Shown: positions 44,898 to 53,475 of the stretch, in pieces
How positions within the stretch are numbered: the first letter of the stretch is position 1
Layout: each line of letters starts with the position of its first letter
Source: Methanomassiliicoccales archaeon PtaU1.Bin124
GTDB lineage: Archaea; Thermoplasmatota; Thermoplasmata; Methanomassiliicoccales; UBA472
Reading direction: 5' to 3'
DNA length: 64,000 nucleotides
NCBI GenBank assembly: GCA_002067865.1
Contig: MVRC01000005.1
Span: 99,643-163,642, forward strand
The notes under the pieces: generated by a model
The model's input: the letters and a program-made list of their open reading frames with translations, nothing else
The model's database searches: none
What the model was told of the DNA's origin: nothing
Position numbers and translations under genes: made by a program

Positions 44898-46439
44898 TTG
44901 AAGTCTGATAATCCGTTGCACTGGTCGAACATCGACCACAAACATCGCAAACTCATCATGGCAGGTCTGATGCTGGGAATGCTGGCAGCTTGTCTGGATG
45001 GCACCATCGTCTCCACCTGCGGTACTATCATCGCCGAGGACCTTGGTGGCCTTGGCCTTTACGCCTGGATGTTCACCGCCTTCATGCTGGCAGAGACCAT
45101 CACCATACCCATCGGCGGAAAGCTGTCCGACCTGTACGGAAGGAAGCCGTTCTTCCTGCTGGGCATGGGCCTCTTTGCGGGTGGTTCCGTCATTGCCGGT
45201 CTCTCGGTCAACATGGAGATGTTCATCATCTGCCGTGCCATCCAGGGTGTCGGAGGCGGCTTCTTGATGCCGGTGGCCACAGCTGCCATCGCCGACCTAT
45301 ACTCCCCCACCGAGCGTGGCAAGATGCAGGGCATAATGGGGGCGATATTCGGCCTGGGCACTGCCCTAGGTCCGGTCATCGGCGGGTTCATAGCAGACTC
45401 CATTAGCTGGCACTGGGTGTTCTACATCAACATCCCGCTGGCTGCTGTAGCGCTGTTCCTCTGCGCCAGGAAGTTCCCGTCCTTGGAGGTATCCAATACC
45501 AAGAGGATCGACTTCCTGGGCATGTCCGTGCTTGGTCTGTTCCTGCTGGACCTGTTGCTGTTCTTCACCTGGGCAGGCAAGGACTTCGATTGGATCAGCT
45601 ATGAGTCGGGCATCATGGTCGGCGTCGCAGCGATGCTGCTGATCGTCTTCGTCTTCCTGGAGTTCAGGGCGGAGGACCCGGTCATCGCTCCCCGCCTGTT
45701 CAAGAACAGGACGTTCGTGGGCGGCGCATTCAGCATGATGATATTCGGCCTGGCACTCACTGGCTCTATGACCTACATGTCCATGTTCAGCATATTCGTC
45801 ATGGGGCTGTCGGTCAGAGAGGCCGGATACCTGACAATAGCGTTGGTCGCGGGCCTGATGATCACTGCATCCATGAGCGGTAAGTTCGTTGAAAAGACTG
45901 GCTCCAGGCCATGGCTGATCGCCGGACCGATCATCTCGTTCGCTGGAATGGTGCTGATGTCGACACTGGGATTGGGTGACAGCGTTTGGCTGCTGGCCCT
46001 CTATATGTTCATCTTGGGCATTGGCCTGGGCTGCGTTATGGCAGTGCTGATGGTCGCCGTTCAGAACAGCGCCAAGGCGGATGAGATGGGCATGACCACC
46101 TCCAGCGTCAACCTGTTCCGCGCTATTGGTGCGACCGTCGCCACCGGCGTCTTCGCCTTCATCATCAACCTGCGTTTAGACGATGAACTGGCGGCGGAGC
46201 TGCCTGCTGAGGTGTATGCCATCCTGCCGCATGACACCGATGTGCTGGGCTACATCGCCTTCATGCCCCAGTATGCGACCCAGATCCTGAACTCCTTCGC
46301 CGACAGCGTGGACTTCGCTTTCCTGCTGGGCGGGATAATCATCCTGCTGATGCTGGTGGCGGTGCCGTTCGTCAAGAACCACAACTCGACGGATGACATG
46401 GAAGAGGCCAAGGAGATCAAGGTCGAGGACGAGAGCTGA
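44898..46439 (+). CDS. MFS efflux transporter, DHA2 (EmrB/QacA) family
   Basis: 513 residues with about 14 hydrophobic helices. Motif A-like GGKLSDLYGRKPFFL lies in loop 2-3, and the early LAACLDGTIVSTCGTII and later GLGTALGPVIGGFI (motif C type) place it among drug:H+ antiporters. The start is TTG 44898, with GGAGG 7 bases upstream. It is regulated by the divergent MarR gene. Substrates are likely hydrophobic toxic compounds, but this is inferred from the family. Confidence 0.93.
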   Translation: MKSDNPLHWSNIDHKHRKLIMAGLMLGMLAACLDGTIVSTCGTIIAEDLGGLGLYAWMFTAFMLAETITIPIGGKLSDLYGRKPFFLLGMGLFAGGSVIAGLSVNMEMFIICRAIQGVGGGFLMPVATAAIADLYSPTERGKMQGIMGAIFGLGTALGPVIGGFIADSISWHWVFYINIPLAAVALFLCARKFPSLEVSNTKRIDFLGMSVLGLFLLDLLLFFTWAGKDFDWISYESGIMVGVAAMLLIVFVFLEFRAEDPVIAPRLFKNRTFVGGAFSMMIFGLALTGSMTYMSMFSIFVMGLSVREAGYLTIALVAGLMITASMSGKFVEKTGSRPWLIAGPIISFAGMVLMSTLGLGDSVWLLALYMFILGIGLGCVMAVLMVAVQNSAKADEMGMTTSSVNLFRAIGATVATGVFAFIINLRLDDELAAELPAEVYAILPHDTDVLGYIAFMPQYATQILNSFADSVDFAFLLGGIIILLMLVAVPFVKNHNSTDDMEEAKEIKVEDES

Positions 46440-46452
46440 ATAAAAAAAACGA

Positions 46453-46470
46453 GGGGAGGCGGCCCTCCCC
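46453..46470. terminator. bidirectional hairpin between convergent genes
   Basis: GGGGAGG, loop CGGC, CCTCCCC. Flanked by A-rich sequence on the left and T-rich on the right, so it can serve both the MFS gene and the convergent DUF3795 gene. Confidence 0.6.
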
Positions 46471-46479
46471 CATCTTACT

Positions 46480-46890
46480 TCATTTTTTCCAATCCTCCTC
46501 CAGCGCTTTCTTCATCTGCTTTCCACGCTCTTCTCCGAACAAGTCATATTTCCTGCAGCTGTTCAGGTCATTGCATTGGCCGCAGGAATCATGGCTCTTC
46601 TCCTTGGCGCACAATCTGATGGGGCATTCCGGGTTGCCACCGCCTTTCAGGCAGCCGGGGCATCGTATCCACTTGCTGACCCAGGCCAGGTTCTCATCAA
46701 GCTGTTTGAAATCCACGTCCTTGCCACCTGGCATCGCACTTGCCCAGCTTGCCACTTCATACATCTTGAGATAATTGGACAGGTCGATGGCGGCTTCGGC
46801 CACGGTACCGTTTCCCATTTTGCATTCTTCACACTTCAGGCCACAATAGGAGACCTGGCCCTTTACATTTTCATATTCTTCAGGAATCAT
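46480..46890 (-). CDS. DUF3795-like cysteine-rich protein
   Basis: About 136 residues with ten or more Cys: YCGLKCEEC near the N-terminus, IRCPGCLKGGGNPECPIRLC in the middle and CGQCNDLNSC near the end. This is the DUF3795 pattern, probably metal-binding; function unknown. The start MIPEEYENV at 46890 is chosen because family members begin shortly before the first Cys motif; the frame is open to 46989. Confidence 0.78.
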   Translation of the reverse strand: MIPEEYENVKGQVSYCGLKCEECKMGNGTVAEAAIDLSNYLKMYEVASWASAMPGGKDVDFKQLDENLAWVSKWIRCPGCLKGGGNPECPIRLCAKEKSHDSCGQCNDLNSCRKYDLFGEERGKQMKKALEEDWKK

Positions 46891-46997
46891 GAGGTATTCA
46901 TTCTGATGGGGGGTGATATGCATATCGCAGGGGTCGGCGAATGATGACACGACCCTCATCCCACTGGCCCATGATTCTTGAGAAATCAATAAGTAGG

Positions 46998-47163
46998 ATG
47001 GGTCATACTAAAACATAAAGGAGGGGTTGAGGCCGGATCGGCCAAGCATCACCGGGCACCCTAACCGGTGAAGATGTCAAATGTCTAGAAACGGCTGCGA
47101 AGTAGGGAGGGCGCATATCCTGGCGAACGCTCTAGGTGGCCCACCCATCTTCAGAGGGCGATC
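46998..47163 (+). other. GC-rich, possibly structured leader of the PAS kinase gene
   Basis: No gene. Two compact hairpins can be drawn: GGCCG-GAT-CGGCC and a 7-bp stem TCACCGG/CCGGTGA with loop GCACCCTAA. A longer-range pairing CTAGA/TCTAG is also possible. This is more structure than other spacers in the window show, but it matches no riboswitch I know. Confidence 0.35.
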
Positions 47164-49086
47164 ATGATGATGGGAGACAGATCACCACGTTCATTCGAAG
47201 AGCTGTCAACGGAGAACTCCGACCTAAAAGAAAGGAATAGGCTGCTTGAAGAGCGTTATCGCCGTCTATTCGATAACATCCAGGAGGCCGTCGTTCTGCG
47301 CAAGGCCATCTTCGATGAAAATGGTCAAGTGGCCGATCTTGAGCTCATCGAGGCGAACCCCTCGCACTTGAAAACGCTAAAGGTGGATTCCTTGACCGAG
47401 GTTCAGGGAAGGAGGTATTCCGAACTTTATACACCGGGGATGCTGGCCTGGACAATCGACCATGTGAGAAGGGCCATCGAGATAGGGAGACCGATCATCG
47501 AAGAAGCCCATCTGGACATCAATAACCGATATTACCTTACCACCACCACCCCGGTCGATAATTGTCTGTTGTTGTCCACCAGCGTCGACATTACCGAGCG
47601 TAAGATGGTGGAGGAGGCGCTGCGCGAGTCGAACGAGTATCTGGAGCGGTTGATCGGCTATGCCAACGCGCCCATCATCGTCTGGAGCCCGGACAGCGTC
47701 ATCACCCGCTTCAACCATGCCTTCGAGCAATTGACAGGGATACCGGCCAGCGAGGCCATAGGTTCGGACCTCTCGATACTATTCCCATCATCATCGAAGG
47801 CCTCCTCCATGGAGCTCATCCACCATGCCATGGACGGTAAGCAGTGGAACGTCGTGGAGATCCCCATCCAGCACAGGTCTGGCGAGGTGAGGACGGTACT
47901 ATGGAACTCGGCAAATGTCATGGACAGCCAGGCCAGGCTGCGCGCAACCATCGCACAAGGCCAGGACATCACCGAGAGGGTGAAGGCCGAGACCGCGCTG
48001 AAGAAGAATGAAAAGCGCCTCAGCGATGCCCAGCACTTTGCCCACCTGGGGAGCTGGGAATGGGACCTGCGCAATGACGATCTCCGATGGTCCGCGGAGC
48101 TTTATTCCATCTTTGGCCTCAGCCCGGAAACGTTCCAACCGACCATGGAGAAATTCTACGAATGCATCCATCCTGACGACAGGGAAACGGTAAAGTCGGA
48201 CATGCAGCAGCTTGTCTCGCAGGGAACTCCTATGAACATCGACTTCCGGATCATCTGGGGGGACAGCACCGTTCGGATAATCAACTGCACTGGCGAGGTC
48301 TCCGGGAGAGATAACGAAGGCGAACCTCAGGTGATCGTCGGAACGAACCAGGACATCACCGAGCGCAAGCGCGTGGAGGATGAGATCAGGCGGTCGAACG
48401 CCGAGCTGCAGCAATTTGCTTACGTCGCCAGCCACGATCTGCAGGAGCCATTGAGGATGGTCGTCAGCTACCTCAATCTCCTGGAACGGAGATGCGAGGC
48501 ACAGCTGGACCCGAAGGGACAGGAGTACATTCATTACGCCGTCGATGGTGGCAAGAGGATGAGGGAGCTGATCGACGATCTGCTGGAATACTCCCGCATC
48601 AGCACGAGGAGCAGGGATTTTTCTTTCGTGGACATGAACCAGGTTGTCGATGAGACCCTCAAGGTGCTCAAGGTGCCGGTAGAGGAGAGCAATGCGGTGA
48701 TCGTGGTCCATCCCCTTCCTTCTTTGATGGCGGACGGTTCCCAGATGGTGCAGCTGATGCAGAACCTCATCGGGAACGCCATCAAGTTCCGCGGTTCGGA
48801 ACCTCTACATGTGGAGGTGAACTCCTGGCACCGGGCCAGCGAGTACGTCATTTCCATCAAGGACAATGGAATAGGTATCGACGAGAAGTACCGCGGCAAG
48901 TTATTCCAGATGTTCCAGCGTCTGCACACGAGGGATGAATACGCAGGAACAGGGATCGGACTGGCTATCAGCAAGAAGATAGTGGAGAGGCATGGGGGCC
49001 GGATCTGGTTCGAATCGGACGGAAGTCATGGGTCCACCTTCTTCTTCACGATATCAAAGGACCTGAGGGGTGCTACAGATGAGTGA
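47164..49086 (+). CDS. soluble PAS-PAS-PAS histidine kinase
   Basis: 640 residues without membrane helices. A short coiled coil (residues 8-30) leads into three PAS domains (about 30-150, 155-280, 295-410). A HisKA domain follows with phosphoacceptor FAYVASHDLQEPLRMV (His near 420), then HATPase_c with GIGLAISKKIVERHGG. The ASHDLQEPLR type of H-box is common in cytosolic light or redox kinases. Three ATGs in a row allow small variation in the start. It overlaps the response-regulator gene by 8 bases, so they are a cognate pair. Confidence 0.93.
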   Translation: MMMGDRSPRSFEELSTENSDLKERNRLLEERYRRLFDNIQEAVVLRKAIFDENGQVADLELIEANPSHLKTLKVDSLTEVQGRRYSELYTPGMLAWTIDHVRRAIEIGRPIIEEAHLDINNRYYLTTTTPVDNCLLLSTSVDITERKMVEEALRESNEYLERLIGYANAPIIVWSPDSVITRFNHAFEQLTGIPASEAIGSDLSILFPSSSKASSMELIHHAMDGKQWNVVEIPIQHRSGEVRTVLWNSANVMDSQARLRATIAQGQDITERVKAETALKKNEKRLSDAQHFAHLGSWEWDLRNDDLRWSAELYSIFGLSPETFQPTMEKFYECIHPDDRETVKSDMQQLVSQGTPMNIDFRIIWGDSTVRIINCTGEVSGRDNEGEPQVIVGTNQDITERKRVEDEIRRSNAELQQFAYVASHDLQEPLRMVVSYLNLLERRCEAQLDPKGQEYIHYAVDGGKRMRELIDDLLEYSRISTRSRDFSFVDMNQVVDETLKVLKVPVEESNAVIVVHPLPSLMADGSQMVQLMQNLIGNAIKFRGSEPLHVEVNSWHRASEYVISIKDNGIGIDEKYRGKLFQMFQRLHTRDEYAGTGIGLAISKKIVERHGGRIWFESDGSHGSTFFFTISKDLRGATDE

Positions 49087-49510
49087 GCCACTGAAGATCG
49101 TTCTCGTCGAGGATAACAAGGGAGATGCCAGGCTCATCGAGGAGATGATCCGCGATACCGGTGAGGCATTTACGATCACATGGCTCAACGACGGGATGAG
49201 GGCCATCGAATACTTCAGCGCAGGCGATGATGCCGATCTGATACTCCTCGACCTGAAGATCCCCAAGGTCAGCGGACATGAGGTGCTCTCGTTCCTCAAA
49301 GAGAGGAGCATACCTTCTCGGATACCGGTGATAATCATGACCGGATCGACCTACCAGGCGGACATCGACAAGGCCATGCAGAAAGGGGCGGCCGAGTATC
49401 TCTTGAAGCCGATGTCCATGGATGAGATCGAGAACATCACGAGGATACTAAGAGACATTCTGGTCAACAGGGTAAAGCAGAAGCAGGGCTCAAAAAAGTT
49501 GGGTGTTTAA
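49079..49510 (+). CDS. single-domain response regulator (Rcp1-like)
   Basis: About 143 residues, one receiver domain with the acidic pair VEDN, the phosphoacceptor Asp in LILLDLKIPKVSG, the Thr/Ser of IIMTGS and the Lys of YLLKPM. There is no output domain, so it acts by protein contact or as a phosphate relay. It is coupled to the upstream PAS kinase. Confidence 0.94.
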   Translation: MSEPLKIVLVEDNKGDARLIEEMIRDTGEAFTITWLNDGMRAIEYFSAGDDADLILLDLKIPKVSGHEVLSFLKERSIPSRIPVIIMTGSTYQADIDKAMQKGAAEYLLKPMSMDEIENITRILRDILVNRVKQKQGSKKLGV

Positions 49511-49521
49511 AAAAGATAGGG

Positions 49522-49550
49522 GGAGGAATGGGCTTATGGTCCATCCCTCC
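49522..49550. terminator. hairpin between convergent genes
   Basis: GGAGGAATGG pairs with CCATCCCTCC (one mismatch) around a 9-base loop. It lies between the response regulator and the convergent repeat protein. Confidence 0.55.
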
Positions 49551-49558
49551 GGAACCAT

Positions 49559-50344
49559 CTAAACCGCATGGGCACTCTTCAGATGCGTCTTGAGCTTGTC
49601 CTGGAGGTCGGCCCCGCTCGAGCCCTCGATCATGTCGACACATATGGGGCAGAGGATCTTGGTCGCCGCGTCATCCATCTCCATCGGGATGTTCTTCCCG
49701 CTCTCGATGACCTTTTCCTCCCACTTCTCCTTCTCGCCCTTGGCGGCGCTATATCCCTGTGCGGACTTGTCCAGGTTCTTTCCGCTCTCTACCACCTTTT
49801 CCTCCCACTTCTCCTTCTGTCCAGCGGCCGCATCATATCCTTCTGAGGTCTTGTCGAACTTCTTCCCGCTCTCGATGACCTTTTCCTCCCACTTTCCGGT
49901 CTGGTCCTTGGCGGCGCTGTAACCGGCCTTGGCTGAGCGGTCAAGGTCCTTCCCGCTCTCGATCACCCTCTCTCCCCACTTCTCCTTCTCACCGGCAGCG
50001 GCCGCCTCGTAATCTCCCTTGGTCTGGCCGACCCTCTTGCCAGACTCTACGACCCTCTCCTGCCATTCCTCCTTCTCGCCCTTGGCGGCATCATATCCTT
50101 CCTTCTCGCAGACCTCCTCGTGAGATAGGTCCTTGCCGCTCTCGATCACCTTCTCCTTCCAGATCTCCTTGGGCTCGGAGGCTGCATCATATTGGTCGGT
50201 CTTGCACGATCCTTCCATTATGGCTCCGATGTGCACTTTGGTCCCGTGGGACGTGGCCATATGCTTACGGAGGTTCTCGGAGAGATCGACCGTCGTCTTT
50301 CCTTTCACCTTTTCCATGCAAATTGTACAGTTGAGCTGCGACAT
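49559..50344 (-). CDS. tandem-repeat protein with zinc-finger-like motifs at both ends
   Basis: 261 residues. An N-terminal C2H2-like motif (Cys6, Cys9, His28, His33) is followed by six repeats of about 28 residues (starts at 52, 84, 112, 142, 170, 198) with consensus Y-x-A-A-K-G-E-K-E-K-W-E-E-K-V-I-E-S-G-K. A second C2H2-like motif closes the protein (Cys232, Cys235, His254, His259). Each repeat is highly charged, probably helical, with an invariant Trp. The start at MSQLNC (50344) is favoured; the frame opens 24 codons earlier. No known family; the form suggests a rigid or elastic spacer between two DNA-, RNA- or protein-binding ends. Confidence 0.8.
   Translation of the reverse strand: MSQLNCTICMEKVKGKTTVDLSENLRKHMATSHGTKVHIGAIMEGSCKTDQYDAASEPKEIWKEKVIESGKDLSHEEVCEKEGYDAAKGEKEEWQERVVESGKRVGQTKGDYEAAAAGEKEKWGERVIESGKDLDRSAKAGYSAAKDQTGKWEEKVIESGKKFDKTSEGYDAAAGQKEKWEEKVVESGKNLDKSAQGYSAAKGEKEKWEEKVIESGKNIPMEMDDAATKILCPICVDMIEGSSGADLQDKLKTHLKSAHAV
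49670..50191 (-). repeat. six in-frame tandem repeats of about 84-96 bases
   Basis: Codes for the six degenerate 28-32-residue units of the zinc-finger-flanked protein. Units 4-6 are the most alike (KWEEKVIESGK or close variants), suggesting recent duplication at the C-terminal side. Confidence 0.85.
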
Positions 50345-50556
50345 GCGGGCTTCACCGAGAAAAACTTGTGAGTTACCTCTATTTGAAGAAATCAAAATGT
50401 TGCGGTCTTCCCACAATCGGCATAATCATAGTCCAGACGTTCCTGATGCCTTACCCCTCCCCCACCTTTTGGGGTAGATTTTTGAATGGGGCGCTAAAGT
50501 AAATCTTACAGATAGAAAGGGGATATCATGATGGACAGGTTCGAACAACACATGGA

Positions 50557-50862
50557 GTGGATGAGGTCCGCCGACCCTGGCTCGGGCAAGGACCGGACTT
50601 GCTGTCCGCTGCGGCCGTTTCGAACTTCGCCTCGCTCATCTACTACGTCTTCGTCAACGCGTCGGCGATCAAGATGAAAGGGGCCCATTATCCCAGATCG
50701 ATACCGGTCATCGGGCTGGTCAGCTGTGTCATCCTGATCCCATTCCTGGGCACCGATGCTCTTTTGTCTGGGATCGTGATGGTGATCGCGGTCACCATCG
50801 CCTTCTATGCAGGCAAGAGGCTAGCCGCGATCAGGTGGAGACGTCTCACCCATAATCGGTAA
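50557..50862 (+). pseudogene. remnant of an APC-type amino acid permease (C-terminal end)
   Basis: Only the last two or three helices of an amino acid/polyamine permease-like protein are present (SNFASLIYYVFVNASAIKM, then two hydrophobic helices and a basic tail). The normal length is about 450 residues. The 5' part from 50528 is in another frame and shows no permease sequence, so the gene looks truncated, not just mis-started. Confidence 0.55.
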
Positions 50863-50888
50863 ATATCCGGGGGTCGAACATTTCTTCC

Positions 50889-51266
50889 ATGAAAACCTCT
50901 GGCGCGCTCATCATCGTAGCTGTCATAGTCATCATTGTTGTGATGATCGCGGTGGCCACCCTTCTAGGTCCGAAAGGCGGCGGGGGCAATACCACTCCCA
51001 GTGAAACCAACGATGTCAGCATAACCAGCGGCTTCACGTTCTCTCCCAGCACCCTGACCATCCATGCCGGCCAGAATGTCACCTGGACGAACGACGCCAG
51101 TATAGATCACTCCGTCGTTTCTGACAGCGGGAACGGGGAGTCTTTCTCCAGCGGGGTATTGGGTCATGGCCAGTCCTATACACACCGGTTCATGACGGTG
51201 GGCAATTTCACCTATCATTGCTCCCTCCACACCTACATGACCGGAACGATCGTGGTCCTCCCCTGA
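50889..51266 (+). CDS. membrane-anchored cupredoxin (plastocyanin-like)
   Basis: 125 residues. One N-terminal membrane helix (about 6-27), a Gly/Thr linker, then a cupredoxin barrel. Type I copper ligands are His74, Cys111, His114 and Met117 (YHCSLHTYM). It would carry single electrons on the outer face of the membrane. It is convergent with a DUF420-like membrane protein gene, one base apart. Copper redox proteins are unexpected in a strict methanogen. Confidence 0.9.
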   Translation: MKTSGALIIVAVIVIIVVMIAVATLLGPKGGGGNTTPSETNDVSITSGFTFSPSTLTIHAGQNVTWTNDASIDHSVVSDSGNGESFSSGVLGHGQSYTHRFMTVGNFTYHCSLHTYMTGTIVVLP

Positions 51267-51267
51267 T

Positions 51268-51690
51268 CTAGCCAGGGAAGAATCCGCTGGAGTAGAGGAA
51301 CAGACCCAGGCCGAGGGTGACGCTCCACAGGAACGCCGTCATCCTCATTAACCACTTTCCCCGGCAGTTCAGGATCGTAAAGCGGGCCAGGGCGAACCGG
51401 GCCACCAGGAACGAGGCTAGGATGAGCGTTGCCACCCCGAGCAGATAATGTACGATGAACACGACCGATTCCATGTTAGAGTACGATGACACGACAGGAA
51501 GGCCCGCGAGCAGCAATGGTACCATTATGAAAAGCGTCAGCCCAAGATTTTGCACATAGGCCATCACCATCAGCAGCCCATGCAGCCTCGGCCGTCCCTT
51601 GATCTTGACGACGATGGCCATGAAAAGGAACGCAGCGACCACGAACTGGAGCACGAGATTCAACTGGTTCATCAGGATGACATCGGTCAT
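51268..51690 (-). CDS. four-helix membrane protein, DUF420-like
   Basis: About 140 residues with four hydrophobic helices. RPRLHGLLMVMAYVQNL and IVHYLLGVATLIL place His residues near the membrane face, as in DUF420 proteins linked to cytochrome oxidase or copper handling. Membership is tentative. The start is either GTG 51699 or ATG 51690. It sits next to the cupredoxin gene, which fits a redox link. Confidence 0.6.
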   Translation of the reverse strand: MTDVILMNQLNLVLQFVVAAFLFMAIVVKIKGRPRLHGLLMVMAYVQNLGLTLFIMVPLLLAGLPVVSSYSNMESVVFIVHYLLGVATLILASFLVARFALARFTILNCRGKWLMRMTAFLWSVTLGLGLFLYSSGFFPG

Positions 51691-51813
51691 ATCCCTCACC
51701 TAAACGATTCTCTCCCAGCCTATTTGAATTGGTCGTCCTCGGAAATATGTCAACCAGACCTGCATCTCATCAGTATGGTTTATCTCCCACCTCTGCATCA
51801 TTGAGGCGATATC

Positions 51814-52578
51814 ATGATCAACATCTACTTCGTCGGTACCGCCGGCAGCGGCAAGAGCTCATTGGTCCGGGCGTTCAAGGAATGGATGACATTGCAGGGA
51901 CTGGACTGCATCACCGTCAACCTTGATCCGGGCGCCGAGTTCATCCCCTACGACGTGGATGTCGACATCCGGGAATGGGTCAACGTCCCGGACGTGATGG
52001 AGGAGTACGAGCTCGGCCCGAACGGCGCCCAGGTGGTATGCGCCGACCTCATGGCCATGCGCGCATCGGAGATGGCCGAGGTGATCGAGACGTTCAAGAC
52101 GAACTACGTCTTGATCGACACCCCTGGCCAGATCGAGCTCTTCGCCTTCCGCAAGAGCAGTGAGGTCATCATCGATGCACTGGGCAGGGACAATTCCTTC
52201 CTGGTCTTCCTGAGCGACCCGCACCTGAGCAAGTCCCCGGTCGGCTTCATCTCATCTCTGATGCTGTGCGCCACGGTGCAGTTCCGCTTCTCGCTTCCCT
52301 TCCTGAACGTCCTGTCCAAGGCGGACATGCTGAAGGAAGAGGAATTGATGAACGTCATCAACTGGTCGATGGACCCGGACAACCTCAACTATGCGCTGAC
52401 CGATGGCGGGGTCGATCCCCGAACTGTCCTGAACATTGAGTTCTTCCGCGCGTTGGAGAGCGTAGGTATGTTCCGCGAGATCGTTCCAGTGTCCTCGGAA
52501 GCAAAGGAAGGGTTCGAGGACATCTACGATGCGGTCCAGGAGACGTTCGAGGGCGGAGAAGATTTAAGAAGTGACTGA
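51814..52578 (+). CDS. GPN-loop GTPase
   Basis: 254 residues. G1 GTAGSGKSS at residues 8-16, the defining Gly-Pro-Asn loop in YELGPNGAQV (near 69), G3 DTPGQIELF and a G4-like SKAD. Eukaryotic relatives (GPN1-3) assist RNA polymerase II assembly; the archaeal role is open. It overlaps a zinc-ribbon gene by one base (TGATG) and is close to a second one, which hints at a shared function with transcription or translation machinery. Confidence 0.95.
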   Translation: MINIYFVGTAGSGKSSLVRAFKEWMTLQGLDCITVNLDPGAEFIPYDVDVDIREWVNVPDVMEEYELGPNGAQVVCADLMAMRASEMAEVIETFKTNYVLIDTPGQIELFAFRKSSEVIIDALGRDNSFLVFLSDPHLSKSPVGFISSLMLCATVQFRFSLPFLNVLSKADMLKEEELMNVINWSMDPDNLNYALTDGGVDPRTVLNIEFFRALESVGMFREIVPVSSEAKEGFEDIYDAVQETFEGGEDLRSD

Positions 52579-52823
52579 TGTCTGATCGAGGCGGTAAGAT
52601 GTGGGGAAGGAAGAAAGAGGAAGAACCGAAGGACGATTACGTCAAGGCGTGTCCACGCTGCTCCTCCAGGAATCTCGTGATGGAGCCAGGTGTCTCTCTC
52701 TACATCATCTTGGGTCACATCTACCAATATCGCTGCAAGGACTGTGGCTACTTCGGACCGAACTTCGACATGGTGAACGTTTCCAAGGACCACCCAGTCG
52801 AACCGGAGAAGGCCCAGGACTGA
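52578..52823 (+). CDS. zinc-ribbon protein coupled to GPN GTPase
   Basis: 81 residues. A charged N-terminus (GRKKEEEPKDD) leads to a Cys4 ribbon with CPRCSSRNL and CKDCGYFGP. Its start overlaps the GPN stop. Possibly a small partner of the GTPase; no named family. Confidence 0.75.
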   Translation: MSDRGGKMWGRKKEEEPKDDYVKACPRCSSRNLVMEPGVSLYIILGHIYQYRCKDCGYFGPNFDMVNVSKDHPVEPEKAQD

Positions 52824-52898
52824 TCCTTGGTCGTTCGCTCCCCCTCGATTCGTTTGAATACCCAAGTTAGATAAACCGCCGATTGGCATCATCACGGC

Positions 52899-53090
52899 AT
52901 GGTCAAGACCATCCTTACCTGCCCTCAGTGCGGCTCTGCCGACATCTTCTACGAGAACGCCATGATCACTGGCATAATCTATCACTGCAAGAAATGCGAT
53001 TACATCGGCCCGGTCGTACTGGAGCGGGACCTCATCGATGAGGAGATCGAGGCGATGAAGCAGGGCAGGGTCAAGGAGAAGAAGCGCTGA
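52899..53090 (+). CDS. small zinc-ribbon protein
   Basis: 63 residues. Cys4 ribbon CPQCGSADI...CKKCDYIGP followed by a charged helix (LIDEEIEAMKQ) and a basic tail. It resembles the preceding zinc-ribbon protein in the spacing around the ribbon, suggesting an old duplication. It lies 75 bases downstream of it. Confidence 0.72.
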   Translation: MVKTILTCPQCGSADIFYENAMITGIIYHCKKCDYIGPVVLERDLIDEEIEAMKQGRVKEKKR

Positions 53091-53145
53091 CACCGCTCAA
53101 TCCATTTTTATATCACCGGTTCCCAGGTTCATTGCGGTGAGTTCA

Positions 53146-53475
53146 ATGACCCCGCAGGAGGGGAACAAGGAGACGACCATCAGATTGCTGGACGCGGCAT
53201 TCAACCGGAAGGACCCGGCGAGGGTTGGTTCGTTGGTGACGGAGAGGTATATCCAGCATAATCCGGTCGTGCCGACCGGCAGGGAGGGATTGGTGGGCGC
53301 TTTGCCCAATTTCTATATGGTCATCCCTACGCTGAAGTGGGAGATGAAGCACATCTGGGCGGAAGGCGATTATGTGATCGTCCACTCCATCTATGATTTT
53401 GGCAAGCCCACCGCGGTCGTCGACATCTTCCGTTTCAATGGAGACCTGGCGGACGAGCATTGGGACGTGTCTTAG
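53146..53475 (+). CDS. SnoaL-like (NTF2-fold) protein interrupted near its end by an amber codon
   Basis: 109 residues to TAG 53473-53475. The frame then continues for 13 sense codons (EIPAKMAHENGML) to TAA 53515-53517. SnoaL-like proteins normally end EHWDV-x-Q-x-x-P...N-x-M-F, so the extension continues the family tail and TAG replaces the usual Gln codon. Either this is a CAG-to-TAG mutation that shortens the protein by a few residues, or the codon is read through. Start ATG 53146 follows GGTGAG; TATA-like TTTTATAT is near 53105. Confidence 0.8.
   Translation: MTPQEGNKETTIRLLDAAFNRKDPARVGSLVTERYIQHNPVVPTGREGLVGALPNFYMVIPTLKWEMKHIWAEGDYVIVHSIYDFGKPTAVVDIFRFNGDLADEHWDVS

Noticed and set aside
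46998..47163. tRNA or known riboswitch
   Set aside because: No cloverleaf or T-arm can be drawn and the sequence fits no riboswitch consensus I know, so I list it only as a possible structured leader.
49670..50191. CRISPR-like array of evenly spaced repeats
   Set aside because: The units are degenerate at DNA level, have no separate spacers and keep one open reading frame; they encode protein repeats.
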